The notes under the pieces were generated by a model. That model did not search any database. It worked only from the letters and a program-made list of their open reading frames with translations, and had not been told where the DNA came from. From CAYMTR01 sp964393405 (GTDB lineage: Bacteria; Bacteroidota; Bacteroidia; Bacteroidales; Prolixibacteraceae): a stretch of DNA of 64,000 bases. The number at the start of each line of letters is the position of its first letter. Positions within the stretch are counted from its first letter, which is position 1. Where the stretch lies: NCBI GenBank assembly GCA_964393405.1, contig CAYMTR010000013.1:6381-70380 (forward strand), in the 5' to 3' direction. The position numbers and the translations under genes were made by a program. This document shows, piece after piece, positions 1-10,171 of this stretch.

Positions 1-477
1 AGGCCATTTCTGGTAGATTTGGGAGTTCCCAATCAGGGTTTTGGCGTTTTTACATCGAGCCTCATACTTGCAATAATGATAATACCTTATGCCACGTCGC
101 TGAGCAATGAAATAATCGCCATGGTTCCCAACGATTTAAAAGAGGCAGCATACTCTCTGGGAGCAACAAGGCTTGAAGTTATTACAACAGTTACTGTCCC
201 GGCAGCTCGGTCGGGCATATTTGCAGGTTACATACTTGCATTTGGAAGGGCGCTTGGAGAAACGATGGCAGTAACAATGCTTATAGGAAATTCGAATCTT
301 ATACCTGCAGGACTTTTTTCAACCGGAAATTCAATGGCAAGTCTTATAGCCAACCAGTTTGGAGAAGCAGAAGGCTTAAAGCTAAGTTCGCTTATAGCAA
401 TAGGGTTGATACTATTCGTCATGACAGGTATAATCAATGCGATAGGGAAATTTATAATTAAAAAATTTGAGAATTAA
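1..477 (+). CDS. pstC: PstC phosphate ABC permease, 3' part
   Basis: Inner-membrane permease subunit of the high-affinity phosphate importer PstSCAB; it pairs with PstA to form the channel. The reading frame is open from base 1, so the gene begins upstream of the window and only about the last 158 residues are seen. Visible are the permease EAA-type loop (LKEAAYSLGATRLEVITTV) and the following conserved stretch FGRALGETMAVTMLIGNS, typical of PstC, then two hydrophobic segments to the C-terminus. The stop lies one base before the pstA ATG, indicating tight coupling. It is first in the visible part of a six-gene phosphate operon; PstS, if present, lies outside the window. A TTG at 19 is not a real start. 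Confidence 0.95.
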   Translation, partial: RPFLVDLGVPNQGFGVFTSSLILAIMIIPYATSLSNEIIAMVPNDLKEAAYSLGATRLEVITTVTVPAARSGIFAGYILAFGRALGETMAVTMLIGNSNLIPAGLFSTGNSMASLIANQFGEAEGLKLSSLIAIGLILFVMTGIINAIGKFIIKKFEN

Positions 478-478
478 G

Positions 479-1366
479 ATGAGTCTTCCTAAAGAAATAT
501 TACATACTGATCATTCCGAAAGGAGGCTGCTAAAAGATAAATTGGCTGTTGGCACAATAGTGTTTTTCTCTATACTCACTATTTCCCCGATAATACTGAT
601 TATTTACAAACTGATAGTAAAAGGAATACGCCAAATTAATTTCGATTTTATAACCCAATCTACGCCTGATACATTTGCAGCAATGACAGCTGTAGCCAAT
701 GGAGAGATAATTCCAGGGGGAATTATAAATGGTATTGCAGGAACTTTGCTGATGGTATTTCTTGCATCTGTAATTGCAATACCTGTAGGTATAATATCAG
801 GCATATATCTATATGAAAATCAAGGCAAAAGAATAGCCAATCTGGTAAGAAATATTTCAGACATATTGCAAGGTGTGCCTTCAATAGTGCTTGGACTAAT
901 TTCATACCTTTGGATTGTAAAGCATATAACAATGGGATTTTCAGCCCTTGCGGGAAGCGTAGCCCTATCAATTATGATGCTACCAATGATAGTAAGGTCG
1001 ACCGAAGAAACGTTTAAAATGATCCCTATTACAATAAAAGAAGCTGCCCTTGCTTTGGGAGTTCCTTATTACAGGGTTATCATTCAGGTTTTAATACCGA
1101 CAGGTTTTAGTGGGTTAATGACTGGAATACTGTTATCCGTTTCGAGGGTGATAGGTGAAACCGCACCTTTGATGCTGACGGCCCTTGGTAGCTCAGTAAT
1201 AAATTGGAATATAACAGATCCAACAAGTGCAATTCCACTATTGATTTGGGAGTTCTATAATAATCCAAACATGGTAGACCTGGTATGGAGTTCATCCTTG
1301 TTATTAATGATAATTGTGCTGATATTTAATCTGTTGACAAAACAAATAGCAGCTAGAAGAAAGTAG
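479..1366 (+). CDS. pstA: PstA phosphate ABC permease
   Basis: Second inner-membrane permease of the phosphate importer, 295 residues, a normal length. About six hydrophobic segments are visible, with the conserved region DILQGVPSIVLGL near the middle and the permease coupling loop KEAALALGVPYYRVIIQV, followed by SRVIGETAPLM, which is diagnostic for PstA. I chose the ATG at 479 because it sits one base after the pstC stop; an in-frame TTG at 467 would give four extra residues inside pstC. The stop is one base before pstB. Together with pstB and phoU it forms a translationally coupled phosphate uptake unit. Confidence 0.96.
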   Translation: MSLPKEILHTDHSERRLLKDKLAVGTIVFFSILTISPIILIIYKLIVKGIRQINFDFITQSTPDTFAAMTAVANGEIIPGGIINGIAGTLLMVFLASVIAIPVGIISGIYLYENQGKRIANLVRNISDILQGVPSIVLGLISYLWIVKHITMGFSALAGSVALSIMMLPMIVRSTEETFKMIPITIKEAALALGVPYYRVIIQVLIPTGFSGLMTGILLSVSRVIGETAPLMLTALGSSVINWNITDPTSAIPLLIWEFYNNPNMVDLVWSSSLLLMIIVLIFNLLTKQIAARRK

Positions 1367-1367
1367 T

Positions 1368-2147
1368 ATGAGTCAAAACATTATACAAATTGCCGATCCG
1401 ATATTGTCGTTAAAAGACCTGACAGTTTCTTACGATAATGTACCTGCAGTAAAAAATGTGACTGCAGATTTTAAAAAGAATTCTGTTACAGCGATAATGG
1501 GACCTTCGGGTTGTGGCAAAAGCACATTGCTGAGGGCAATAAACAGGATGCATGAATTGTATGAAAACATACAGACAACAGGAAATATAGTTTTAAACGG
1601 AACCGACATAATGAAAATGCCGACTATAAAAGTCAGGCGTAGAATGGGAATGGTATTTCAAAGGCCAAATCCTTTTCCTACGATGAGTATTTATGATAAT
1701 GTTATTTCTGGATATAAATTAAACGGCATCAGCCTTAAGAAAAGTTATAAGGATGAGATAGTAGAACGTTCACTTCAGGATGTGGCACTTTGGGAAGAAG
1801 TTAAAGATTCACTTTTCAAAAAGGGGACTTTCCTTTCAGGCGGTCAGCAACAGCGCCTTTGCATAGCACGTGCACTAGCTTTCAGTCCTGAAATAATTCT
1901 TCTTGATGAGCCCACTTCAGCCCTTGACCCTATAGCAACTTCAAAGATTGAAGATATGCTTGTGAAGTTGAAAGAGAATTATACGATAATAATGGTAACC
2001 CACAATATGTCGCAGGCAGCACGTATTTCTGATTATTCTCTTTTTATGTATCTTGGTGAGTTGGTAGAATATGACAAGACAAAGAATATGTTTACCAATC
2101 CTCATGACAGAAGGACAGAAGAGTACTTGACAGGAAAGTTTGGTTAG
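1368..2147 (+). CDS. pstB: PstB phosphate ABC ATPase
   Basis: Cytoplasmic ATPase that powers phosphate import through PstC/PstA. The protein is 259 residues and carries a Walker A motif GPSGCGKST at about 45-53, the Q-loop region MVFQRPNPFPTMS that marks the phosphate subfamily, the signature LSGGQQQR at about 156-163, and Walker B IILLDEPTSALDP ending near 187. The H-loop is in MVTHNMSQAARISD. It starts one base after pstA. An in-frame TTG of the phoU frame lies inside its 3' end, but the likely phoU ATG is 23 bases after the stop. Nothing unusual is seen; the identification is secure. Confidence 0.97.
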   Translation: MSQNIIQIADPILSLKDLTVSYDNVPAVKNVTADFKKNSVTAIMGPSGCGKSTLLRAINRMHELYENIQTTGNIVLNGTDIMKMPTIKVRRRMGMVFQRPNPFPTMSIYDNVISGYKLNGISLKKSYKDEIVERSLQDVALWEEVKDSLFKKGTFLSGGQQQRLCIARALAFSPEIILLDEPTSALDPIATSKIEDMLVKLKENYTIIMVTHNMSQAARISDYSLFMYLGELVEYDKTKNMFTNPHDRRTEEYLTGKFG

Positions 2148-2169
2148 TAATAGAAAAATAAAACAAGAT

Positions 2170-2856
2170 ATGACATTCAGAAAAGAAGAGGCGATGAACA
2201 AGGTCATGCGGGATTTTGAAAACATGGCAAATATTGTACTTGCCCAGCTAAACAGTTTGGAGAATTTCCTTCAGTCGGGTGATATAAATATGCCCGAAGA
2301 AACTGAAAATGAAATACAAGCAAATGAGGAGCTGGTTGACCAGTTAGAAGTAAAAATAAGTGAAAGAATTATAAATACGATCGTATTGTACCAGCCGGTT
2401 GCTTCAGAGATAAGGAAGCTGATGGCTTGTTACAGAATAATAATAAACCTAGAAAGAATAGGTGACTATGTCGTAAATCTGGTAAACTATCTGAAAAAGA
2501 TAAAGAGTCAGGAAGTTTACAACCAATCTTCCGAGACAATATCGACTATGTTTATTTCAGCCTCACAGATGGTTAGCAAGTCGTTGCTATCATTTACACA
2601 GCAAGACAGAGATTATGCCATCTGGACACTGAAGAATGATTCAGTAGTAGATGAGATGAACAACAAAATGCTAAAGGCGCTTATAAGCAAAAGCAAGGAT
2701 TTCGACGATAAGAAGAAGGCACTAATAAGTTACATTACAATAAAAGAGATGGTTGACAACATTGAAAGAGTGGCCGACCATGCAACCAATATTGCTGAAG
2801 CATCAATATACTTCCTTGAAGGCAAGGATATTCGGCACTTATCTATTCCTGATTAA
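2170..2856 (+). CDS. phoU: PhoU phosphate transport regulator
   Basis: Cytoplasmic helical regulator that links PstSCAB activity to the PhoR/PhoB pair and restrains phosphate uptake. About 228 residues with two similar helical halves; the family's metal-binding type motifs are visible as ERIGDYVVNL in the first half and NIERVADHATNIAE in the second. I chose the ATG at 2170; an upstream TTG at 2140 would overlap pstB and add ten residues, and a further ATG at 2194 follows a purine-rich stretch and is also possible. It lies between pstB and the response regulator, the standard position. Confidence 0.94.
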   Translation: MTFRKEEAMNKVMRDFENMANIVLAQLNSLENFLQSGDINMPEETENEIQANEELVDQLEVKISERIINTIVLYQPVASEIRKLMACYRIIINLERIGDYVVNLVNYLKKIKSQEVYNQSSETISTMFISASQMVSKSLLSFTQQDRDYAIWTLKNDSVVDEMNNKMLKALISKSKDFDDKKKALISYITIKEMVDNIERVADHATNIAEASIYFLEGKDIRHLSIPD

Positions 2857-2875
2857 AGAATAAAAACAAGCAACT

Positions 2876-3553
2876 ATGTCAGACCACCCGAAAAAAATAT
2901 TAGTAGTTGACGACGAGAAGGATTTGTGTGAGATATTACAATTCAATCTTGAAAGTGAAGGTTTTGAAGTAGATGTAGCATACTCAGCTGAAGATGCCCT
3001 TAAGAAACCGATAGAAGATTTTGATGTAATACTGCTTGATGTAATGATGGGAGGTATGTCGGGTTTTAAGGCAGCAGACATTATCAGAAAACAGAAGCAC
3101 CTTACAACACCAATAATTTTTATCACAGCACGCGACAGTGAGAATGACCTTCTAACAGGTTTCAGCATTGGAGGAGATGATTATATTAGCAAGCCATTCT
3201 CAATCAGGGAAGTGATTGCAAGAGTTAAGGCAATAATAAAAAGGGGAATTGTAAACAATCAGGAAATAATAACATACGAGAACCTTGAGTTAAATGCCGA
3301 AAAGAAGATGATAACTATTGATAATAAATTAGTTGATCTTACACGAAAAGAATTCGATATACTGCATGTACTCCTTAAAAAGAAAGGGAGTTATATAAGC
3401 AGGGCAGACATACTTGATAAGGTTTGGCATGATGATGTTATTGTAACTGAAAGAAATGTCGATGTGAATATCGCTAGGCTTAGGAAAAAGATTGGCGAAT
3501 ATGGAAACAAAATTAAAGGTAAGACCGGTTATGGATACCTTTTTGAGCAATAA
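2876..3553 (+). CDS. phoB: PhoB-like response regulator
   Basis: OmpR/PhoB-class transcription factor of 225 residues. The receiver domain spans about 6-120, with acidic residues D12/D13, the phosphorylated Asp at 55 in VILLDVMMGG, and the conserved Lys at about 106 in ISKPFS. A winged-helix DNA-binding domain occupies about 130-225, with the recognition-helix region ERNVDVNIARLRKKIG and the C-terminal GYGYLFEQ hairpin. It lies 19 bases after phoU and 19 before the sensor kinase. Its position in a pst-phoU operon makes phosphate starvation its probable signal; the phoB name rests on family plus context. It probably controls this operon and perhaps the exported block downstream. Confidence 0.92.
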   Translation: MSDHPKKILVVDDEKDLCEILQFNLESEGFEVDVAYSAEDALKKPIEDFDVILLDVMMGGMSGFKAADIIRKQKHLTTPIIFITARDSENDLLTGFSIGGDDYISKPFSIREVIARVKAIIKRGIVNNQEIITYENLELNAEKKMITIDNKLVDLTRKEFDILHVLLKKKGSYISRADILDKVWHDDVIVTERNVDVNIARLRKKIGEYGNKIKGKTGYGYLFEQ

Positions 3554-3572
3554 TGAAATTAAAACTTGAGCT

Positions 3573-5345
3573 ATGGCAATAAGAATAAACCGCACATTCA
3601 GAAGCAGAATATTTTTTTCATTCCTGTTGGTCTTTCTGATTTTTACCTTAACGGTATTCTTATATCAGTACCAAAGGGAGAAAGAATATAAAGCAGATCA
3701 GCTTGAAAATTCGCTCGATAATATAACTGTGTTTGCACACAATTATATTGAAAAGAATAAAATTATACAATCGGGTAATTTCAATCTTCTTGACACCCTG
3801 TCACTCCTTCTACCTGATCTTGGGCAAAGAATAACAATTATTGATTCAAAGGGTGTTGTGCTGTACGATAGTTTTGTCGAGGACTTATCAAAATTTGACA
3901 ACCACCTTAGCAGACCAGAAGTACAGAAATCATTATATGCAAAAAAAGGAAGTAACATCCGTAAATCAGACACTACCAAGCAGGAGTTTTATTATTATTC
4001 AAAATACTATAACAAGTACTACATCAGAACTGCATTGGTCTTTGATGTCAATTTAAAGCATTTCTTACAGGCTTCTCAAATGTTTTTTGTCTATATCGTT
4101 CTAATTTTCTTCCTGATGTGGATTATAATAAACCTTGTAACAAAAAGGCTTGGATTGTTTGTATCACAACTTGAAGACTTTTCAATAAAAGCAGCTGTAG
4201 GTGAAGAAATTGAGAATGAAAAGAACTTTGCAGACAATGAATTGAACAACATCAGTCAGCAGATCAAAAAGATATATAACAGATTAAACAAGACCAAAGA
4301 TGAACTCATAAGCGAAAGGGAAAAATTATTTCAGCATCTGAACGTCCTTCATGAAGGGATAGCTTTCTTTTCGCCCGACAATAAGAAACTGCTTTCCAAC
4401 AGTCATTTTATTCACTATATAAATACAATATCGGAAAAGTCGTCTGTAACTGTACCTGATGTACTTAGCATACCTGAAATGAAGCCTGTAGTTGATTTTC
4501 TCAGCCACAATAACAAGAGTGAAGTATCAACAACATCAGAATATCCAAGGATTAATTACATAGTACCAAAAGGAGAATATATATTTGAAATAAGGGCAAT
4601 TTACTTTTCAGACAGAAGCTATGAAATCATGATTACGGATGTCAGCAGGCTTGAAAAGAGAAGGCTGATAAAACAGCAGCTGACAGCAAATATTGCCCAC
4701 GAGCTAAAAACTCCTGTTGCTTCATTGAAAGGCTACCTTGAAACCCTCAATGACATAAAGGATTTGCCCGTAGAAAAAAGGAACTATTTTATTGACAGAG
4801 CTTTTCTGCAATCGGAAAGGCTAAGTTCGTTGCTCAACGATATTTCATTGCTAAACAATATTGAAGAGGCAGGTGACCTCTATGAATTAAGTGAAATAGC
4901 AGTAAACTCTGCTATAAACGACGTAATAGAAAACCAGCAAATAAGATTAAAAGACAAAGGAATAAATGTCCGTATAAGTATTAGCGATGAAGTTAAAGTA
5001 ATGGGCAATTACCATTTGCTGACTTCAATTTTTCAGAATCTTATTGAAAACACTATAAGGTATGCAGGTAAAGATGTGACGATAACAATCAACAATTATC
5101 ATACTGACCAGAAGTATCATTATTTCACATATTCAAACAATGGAACCGGCATAGCAGAAGAACATCTGCCAAGGATATTTGAAAGATTCTACCGAGCCGA
5201 CGAAGGCCGAACGAGAGAAAATGGAGGCACCGGGCTAGGACTTGCCATAGTTAAAAATGCAGTCCAGCTGCATAAAGGAGAAATATCAGTCAGGAATCGT
5301 CCCGAAGGAGGAATTGAGTTTATCTTTTCGCTGGCAAAAGCATGA
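3573..5345 (+). CDS. phoR: PhoR-like sensor histidine kinase
   Basis: Membrane sensor kinase of 590 residues, partner of the response regulator just upstream. Transmembrane segments lie at about 12-31 and 168-189, enclosing a periplasmic sensor region of roughly 135 residues. A linker and PAS-like region at about 240-360 are followed by the HisKA dimerization helix with phospho-acceptor His 376 in NIAHELKTP. The ATP-binding domain shows N-box NLIENTIRY, G1 region NGTGIAEEHLPRIFERFYR and G2 GGTGLGLAIVKNAV. E. coli PhoR lacks a large periplasmic domain, so this sensor may detect something beyond the PhoU/Pst state. It is the last gene of the operon and is followed by a strong terminator. Confidence 0.92.
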   Translation: MAIRINRTFRSRIFFSFLLVFLIFTLTVFLYQYQREKEYKADQLENSLDNITVFAHNYIEKNKIIQSGNFNLLDTLSLLLPDLGQRITIIDSKGVVLYDSFVEDLSKFDNHLSRPEVQKSLYAKKGSNIRKSDTTKQEFYYYSKYYNKYYIRTALVFDVNLKHFLQASQMFFVYIVLIFFLMWIIINLVTKRLGLFVSQLEDFSIKAAVGEEIENEKNFADNELNNISQQIKKIYNRLNKTKDELISEREKLFQHLNVLHEGIAFFSPDNKKLLSNSHFIHYINTISEKSSVTVPDVLSIPEMKPVVDFLSHNNKSEVSTTSEYPRINYIVPKGEYIFEIRAIYFSDRSYEIMITDVSRLEKRRLIKQQLTANIAHELKTPVASLKGYLETLNDIKDLPVEKRNYFIDRAFLQSERLSSLLNDISLLNNIEEAGDLYELSEIAVNSAINDVIENQQIRLKDKGINVRISISDEVKVMGNYHLLTSIFQNLIENTIRYAGKDVTITINNYHTDQKYHYFTYSNNGTGIAEEHLPRIFERFYRADEGRTRENGGTGLGLAIVKNAVQLHKGEISVRNRPEGGIEFIFSLAKA

Positions 5346-5376
5346 CCTGAATAATTTCAATAAAATGAAACACAGA

Positions 5377-5411
5377 CCGTAATAAGTTGAAACCTTATTA
5401 CGGTTTTTTTG
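5377..5411 (+). terminator. Intrinsic terminator of the pst-pho operon
   Basis: A perfect ten-base stem, ccgtaataag (5377-5386) with cttattacgg (5394-5403), has a seven-base loop and is followed by a run of seven T. It lies 31 bases after the phoR stop and separates the phosphate operon from the TonB receptor, which therefore needs its own promoter. Confidence 0.9.
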
Positions 5412-5575
5412 TTTGTTTCACCATTTATTCATTGATATACAGACATATACATACCTAAAATCTAAATGTAACCTTACATTGACCAATCTTTAATTATGCT
5501 GTAATAATTGAAGGGTTCATTTGCAGTGATATTTAAAAACAAATAGAACTTTTATTTACTGCAACAAATTACCTA

Positions 5576-8440
5576 ATGAAATTATCAATCTTAAATTTGA
5601 TTATCCTTCTTTTATTAAGCTTTTCAGTCATTGCACAAAATCCGGTTGTCAAAGGCATAGTTACCGATGCAAAAACAAGCGAAACACTTGTTGGGGCAAC
5701 AATTTTAGTTCAAGGAACAACACAAGGAACAATTACAGATTTCTCAGGCGAGTTTTACTTACCAAATCTAAAAACCGGAGATTACAATCTTGTCGTTTCC
5801 TTTATTTCATACAACCCAGAGATAATTAAAGTTTCACTGAAAGAAGGGAGTGAGACAAATCTGGAAGTTAAGCTTGACCCTGCCACACTTGATATAGATG
5901 AAGTTAAGGTTGTTGCCCGTAGAAGGGACGACACTGAAATATCTCTTCTTTCATCATTAAAAGCAGAGAAGCTTATAGTTAACGGAATAAGCTCCCAGCA
6001 GATACGCAAATCGCAGGACAAAGATGCTGCTGAAGTAATAAGAAGAGTTCCCGGCATAACAATTACAGATGGAAGATTTGTAATTGTAAGGGGGCTTATA
6101 GAAAGATATAATTCCATAATGCTCAACGGATCAACTGCACCAAGTTTTGAGGCAGACAAAAGGGCCTTTTCTTTTGATGCCATCCCGAGTGGAATGATAA
6201 ACAACATCCTGATATATAAAAGTCCCGCTCCTGAATTGCCTGCTGATTTTGCAGGGGCAGCAATAAATATTGAAACTAAAGATGTAGCTGACGAAAACAG
6301 TCTTGTTATTTCGTATGGAGGCACGTTTGTTCCAAATACCACATTCTCAAAATCATTTAACTCTTATTCAGGAGGAAAATATGATTGGCTCGGAATTGAT
6401 GATGAATCCAGATCACTACCTGAAGGAGTGCCAAATCCAAAGGAATTCTCAGACCTATATACATGGGAGAATGTTGAAAGTTATGTGTCAAAAACAAAGG
6501 AAATAACAAATATTTCTAAGCTCTTCTCTAATAATTGGGAAGTCCTTTCAAAATCACCATTCCTCGATCAGTCGATTTCAATAACAGGACAGTTCAGGTT
6601 TCTGTTAGGGAAAGCCACAATAGGCAATATCACCTCTTTAAATTATGGTATCAGTTCTGATCAGACTGAAAGTAACAGAATAGAATATATGCAATATGAC
6701 TCCTTAAACGACAAAATGATAAAAGACTTTGACTTTCATGATAACAGATCGAAGCAAAGTTCAAAATTAGGTTTGATACACAATTGGAATATCCTTTACG
6801 GAAAAAACCAGAAACTGGAATTCAGAAATTTCATCAATCAGATGGGAACTACATCAACAAATATCCGTAATGGCATCAATTATTACAACGTAGAAACGCT
6901 CAAGCTTTTAGATTTAAAATTCGTTAGCCGCTTTGTCTATTCAGGTCAACTGGCGGGAGAACAAAACTTCAATTCCGATAGAACCAAAATAAACTGGATG
7001 CTAGGATATGGTTTCACAGGAAATGATCAACCAGACAACAGACGTTTGACTTATGTGCTTGAAGATTCTGAAGGAAGTGACAACTATAATGAATACTTCC
7101 TGAGAATGCAAAATGTTCCAAATTCATATTTGTCAGGCAGATTATGGCTTAATATGAAGGAGAATATCTACAACTTAAAATTTGACCTTATACAAGATAT
7201 ATCATTATTACATGGTTCTCAAGGCTTGAAATTAAAAACAGGCCTATTTTATGAACTAAAAAATAGAGAGTTTGATTCCAGATTGATTGGGATAGTAGCA
7301 ATGAAAAACCCTACAATGGATTTCTTTTCACCTGCAAGTGAGATATTCAGTGAAGAAAACTTTTACTTTGATGAAACCGCGCCTTACACTCAGCATGGTT
7401 TATCGTACAGGGACAATACACGTGCAAAAGACAGCTACAATGCAATTGATAAACTGACTGCGGGATATTTAAGCATTGAAATTCCAATATCTAACTTCGA
7501 TATTTATGGAGGAGTAAGAGTAGAGAACTTCAACAGATTGATAAGCGATTTTTATGAAGAAACTTCAACTCCTGAATTATATGACATAAAGAGGGATACA
7601 ACAATATTTTTCCCTTCGGCAAACCTTACATATACAATCAATGAAAAGAACCTATTAAGGGCTTCATATGGCAAGACAGTAAACAGGCCTGAGTTCAGGG
7701 AAATGTCAAATTTTGATTATCAAGACTTTGACATGTTTGTTTTGATACATGGAAATGATTCCCTAAAGAATTCATACATACAGAACTTCGATTTTAGGTA
7801 TGAGTTTTACCCTTCAAATGGAGAAATAATTTCAATTGGAGCTTTTTACAAGAAGTTTATTAATCCGATAGAAATATTCCTTATTCCGGCAGGAACGGGA
7901 TATGATTATAAACCTTACAACACAGAAGAAGCTAATAGTATAGGGCTGGAGCTTGATATACGAAAACAGTTCGTCGAATTTGAAAAGTATTCAGGAATAC
8001 TTCATTACTTAAAAGATTTCACTTTCATTTTCAATGCTTCACTAATAAAAAGTGAGATCACTACAAATCAAAGTTTTGCCAGAGACAAACATAGGATAAT
8101 GCAGGGACAGTCACCCTATATAATTAATGCAGGGTTAAATTATCAGAACAATGAAATTGGTTTGTCAGCCAATATTTCTTATAACCGTGTAGGAGAAAGA
8201 ATAGCATTTGTAGGCACCCCAAATAATCCAAATACTTGGGAGCAGTCGCGTAATTCCCTAGATTTCAACATAGAAAAGCAAATTGGGGAACGAATCTCAT
8301 TCAAGGCCGGAGTAAAAGATATCTTAAATGGCCCGGTGAAGTTTGTACAATATTACGGAATAGACGAAAACAAAGAAATGCCAACTCTTAATTACTTGCC
8401 GAACAGACAGATCTCTGTAGGTGTAGTTATTAGATTATAA
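5576..8440 (+). CDS. TonB-dependent outer-membrane receptor
   Basis: Outer-membrane receptor of 954 residues that should import a ligand using TonB energy. A signal peptide occupies about 1-20, ending in SVIAQ. A carboxypeptidase-regulatory-like beta-sandwich follows at about 23-110 (VKGIVTDAKTSETLVGATI), usual in Bacteroidota receptors. The plug domain at about 125-230 contains DAAEVIRRVPGI and FVIVRGLIERYN, and the beta-barrel fills the rest, ending in a typical barrel strand ISVGVVIRL with a terminal hydrophobic residue. No SusD gene follows, so it is not a classical Sus pair. The next gene, 59 bases on, encodes a T9SS-secreted protein. The site directly after pst-phoBR suggests phosphate regulation, but the ligand is unknown. 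Confidence 0.9.
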   Translation: MKLSILNLIILLLLSFSVIAQNPVVKGIVTDAKTSETLVGATILVQGTTQGTITDFSGEFYLPNLKTGDYNLVVSFISYNPEIIKVSLKEGSETNLEVKLDPATLDIDEVKVVARRRDDTEISLLSSLKAEKLIVNGISSQQIRKSQDKDAAEVIRRVPGITITDGRFVIVRGLIERYNSIMLNGSTAPSFEADKRAFSFDAIPSGMINNILIYKSPAPELPADFAGAAINIETKDVADENSLVISYGGTFVPNTTFSKSFNSYSGGKYDWLGIDDESRSLPEGVPNPKEFSDLYTWENVESYVSKTKEITNISKLFSNNWEVLSKSPFLDQSISITGQFRFLLGKATIGNITSLNYGISSDQTESNRIEYMQYDSLNDKMIKDFDFHDNRSKQSSKLGLIHNWNILYGKNQKLEFRNFINQMGTTSTNIRNGINYYNVETLKLLDLKFVSRFVYSGQLAGEQNFNSDRTKINWMLGYGFTGNDQPDNRRLTYVLEDSEGSDNYNEYFLRMQNVPNSYLSGRLWLNMKENIYNLKFDLIQDISLLHGSQGLKLKTGLFYELKNREFDSRLIGIVAMKNPTMDFFSPASEIFSEENFYFDETAPYTQHGLSYRDNTRAKDSYNAIDKLTAGYLSIEIPISNFDIYGGVRVENFNRLISDFYEETSTPELYDIKRDTTIFFPSANLTYTINEKNLLRASYGKTVNRPEFREMSNFDYQDFDMFVLIHGNDSLKNSYIQNFDFRYEFYPSNGEIISIGAFYKKFINPIEIFLIPAGTGYDYKPYNTEEANSIGLELDIRKQFVEFEKYSGILHYLKDFTFIFNASLIKSEITTNQSFARDKHRIMQGQSPYIINAGLNYQNNEIGLSANISYNRVGERIAFVGTPNNPNTWEQSRNSLDFNIEKQIGERISFKAGVKDILNGPVKFVQYYGIDENKEMPTLNYLPNRQISVGVVIRL

Positions 8441-8499
8441 AAATTAGAATGTCAATTAATTATTATTTGAATTTGAAAATTAACTTAAAGTTTTATATC

Positions 8500-10131
8500 A
8501 TGAAGAAAAGTTTACTTACACTAGTTTTAGGATTGTTGATAACTTTAGGCTCGATAGCCGGTAATATCGACAACAGTTATTTTGACAAAGTGAGTTATAT
8601 TGGAGCTTTTAGTTCAACAGACTGGACAGAAGGCTGGGCTGAATGGGATCCCGTTAATGCGGCATATCCTGAAGCTACAGTTACCAAAGGTAATTCACAA
8701 TTCTCTCGTGCTACAGGCACTCATATTACTGCCAACGAAACATGGAGCGGTGTAATCAAGCTCGATGGATGGGTTTATGTAGATGCAGATGCAACCCTAA
8801 CTATTGAAGCAGGAACAATTATACGTGGAACAGAAAAAAGTGCTCTCGTAATTGAACGCGGAGGTAAAATAAATGCAATTGGTACATATTCTTCTCCTAT
8901 CGTTTTCACATCAAACCAGGGAGCAGGGCTTAGGGGCAACAGCGACTGGGCAGGTGTTGTTATTTGCGGTAAAGCGCCAAACAATCTTGCAGGTGGAGAA
9001 GGAGTGGCAGAAGGTGGTATTGAATCAACTTATGGAGGTACTGAACCAACAGACAATTCAGGTACTTTAAAATACGTCAGGATTGAATTCCCGGGTTATG
9101 AAGTAGCTACAGCAAAAGAAATCAACGGGCTAACATTTTATTCAGTAGGAAGTGCAACAACTGTTGACTTTGTACAGGTATCTTATTCAGGAGATGACGG
9201 TTACGAATGGTTTGGTGGCACTGTAAATTCAAAACACCTTATCTCTTATAAAACTGAAGATGATGATTTCGATACTGACAATGGATTTATTGGATTAGTA
9301 CAATATGGGCTCATTTCTCGCGATGGAGATATTGTCGATACAGACACTGCCAATGCTTTTGAATCAGATAATGACGCAGACGGAAGCTCAAGCCAACCTT
9401 TCACTCAGGCTGTATTCAGCAATATAAGCGCTTTTGGACCTTTTGCATCTTCTGCTACTCCATCTCTTGTAAAGAACCATGAAGAAGGTGCTGCAATGAG
9501 ATTGCGCAGAAGCACTAAGCTACAGATCTACAACTCTCTATTCATGGGTTGGGGACGTGGTCTCAGAATGGAATCTGACAACACTATGAATGCAGCTAAA
9601 AATGGCGAACTAAATATCAGCAATACTATAATTGCAGGTGTGCGCAACGACAAATTCAAAGTTGATGGTACTGTATTTGATGCTGCAGGCGTAGAAGCAT
9701 GGTACCTCACTGCAAGCAAAGAAAACAAAATGATAGCCGACAATGCAGATGTAAAGATTGCTGATGCATTCAATTACAGCAATTTGAACTTTCTCCCATT
9801 AAGCGGCTCCCCAGTACTTAATGCTTCATATTGGGCTGAAAATGTTTCTTCCAATGAAGTTTTATTACAAGATTTGAAGGCTGTTAAAAGTTATCCTAAT
9901 CCATTTGACAGTGAAACGATCATTTCCTTAACCCTTAATTCAAAATCAAAAATAAAAATCTCTATTTACAATTCAAGAGGAGCGTTAGTTTCAGATGTAT
10001 TTGAAGGTGAAGCCAACACCGGAGTAAATAGTTTCAAGTTTGACGCAACGAACCTTTCTAAGGGTTTATACTTTGGAAGGATTGTTGTTAACAACAGGAA
10101 TGCAAGAACTTTAAAGATGATTTTACAGTAG
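8500..10131 (+). CDS. Exported T9SS-sorted protein, parallel-repeat fold
   Basis: Secreted protein of about 543 residues. I chose the ATG at 8500, which begins a clear signal peptide (MKKSLLTLVLGLL to about residue 21); an earlier in-frame ATG at 8449 would hide it behind 17 residues. The body (about 25-450) is rich in Gly, Asp, Ser and Thr with runs such as GTIIRGTEKSALVIERGG, a pattern of repeated short strands suggesting a beta-helix-like fold. The last 80 residues form a type A type IX secretion signal: SYPNPFDSETIISL, then GLYFGRIVVNNRNARTLKMI. The family is common beside TonB receptors in Bacteroidota but I know no proven activity. It is likely cotranscribed with the receptor and may capture ligand at the surface. 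Confidence 0.8.
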   Translation: MKKSLLTLVLGLLITLGSIAGNIDNSYFDKVSYIGAFSSTDWTEGWAEWDPVNAAYPEATVTKGNSQFSRATGTHITANETWSGVIKLDGWVYVDADATLTIEAGTIIRGTEKSALVIERGGKINAIGTYSSPIVFTSNQGAGLRGNSDWAGVVICGKAPNNLAGGEGVAEGGIESTYGGTEPTDNSGTLKYVRIEFPGYEVATAKEINGLTFYSVGSATTVDFVQVSYSGDDGYEWFGGTVNSKHLISYKTEDDDFDTDNGFIGLVQYGLISRDGDIVDTDTANAFESDNDADGSSSQPFTQAVFSNISAFGPFASSATPSLVKNHEEGAAMRLRRSTKLQIYNSLFMGWGRGLRMESDNTMNAAKNGELNISNTIIAGVRNDKFKVDGTVFDAAGVEAWYLTASKENKMIADNADVKIADAFNYSNLNFLPLSGSPVLNASYWAENVSSNEVLLQDLKAVKSYPNPFDSETIISLTLNSKSKIKISIYNSRGALVSDVFEGEANTGVNSFKFDATNLSKGLYFGRIVVNNRNARTLKMILQ

Positions 10132-10171
10132 TAAGTTATATATAGTTTAAACAAATTGCATTAATTAAATT

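Noticed and set aside
5782..6342. Minus-strand frame of 186 codons over the TonB receptor
   Set aside because: Opposite to a clear receptor gene; composition follows the antisense of its plug domain.
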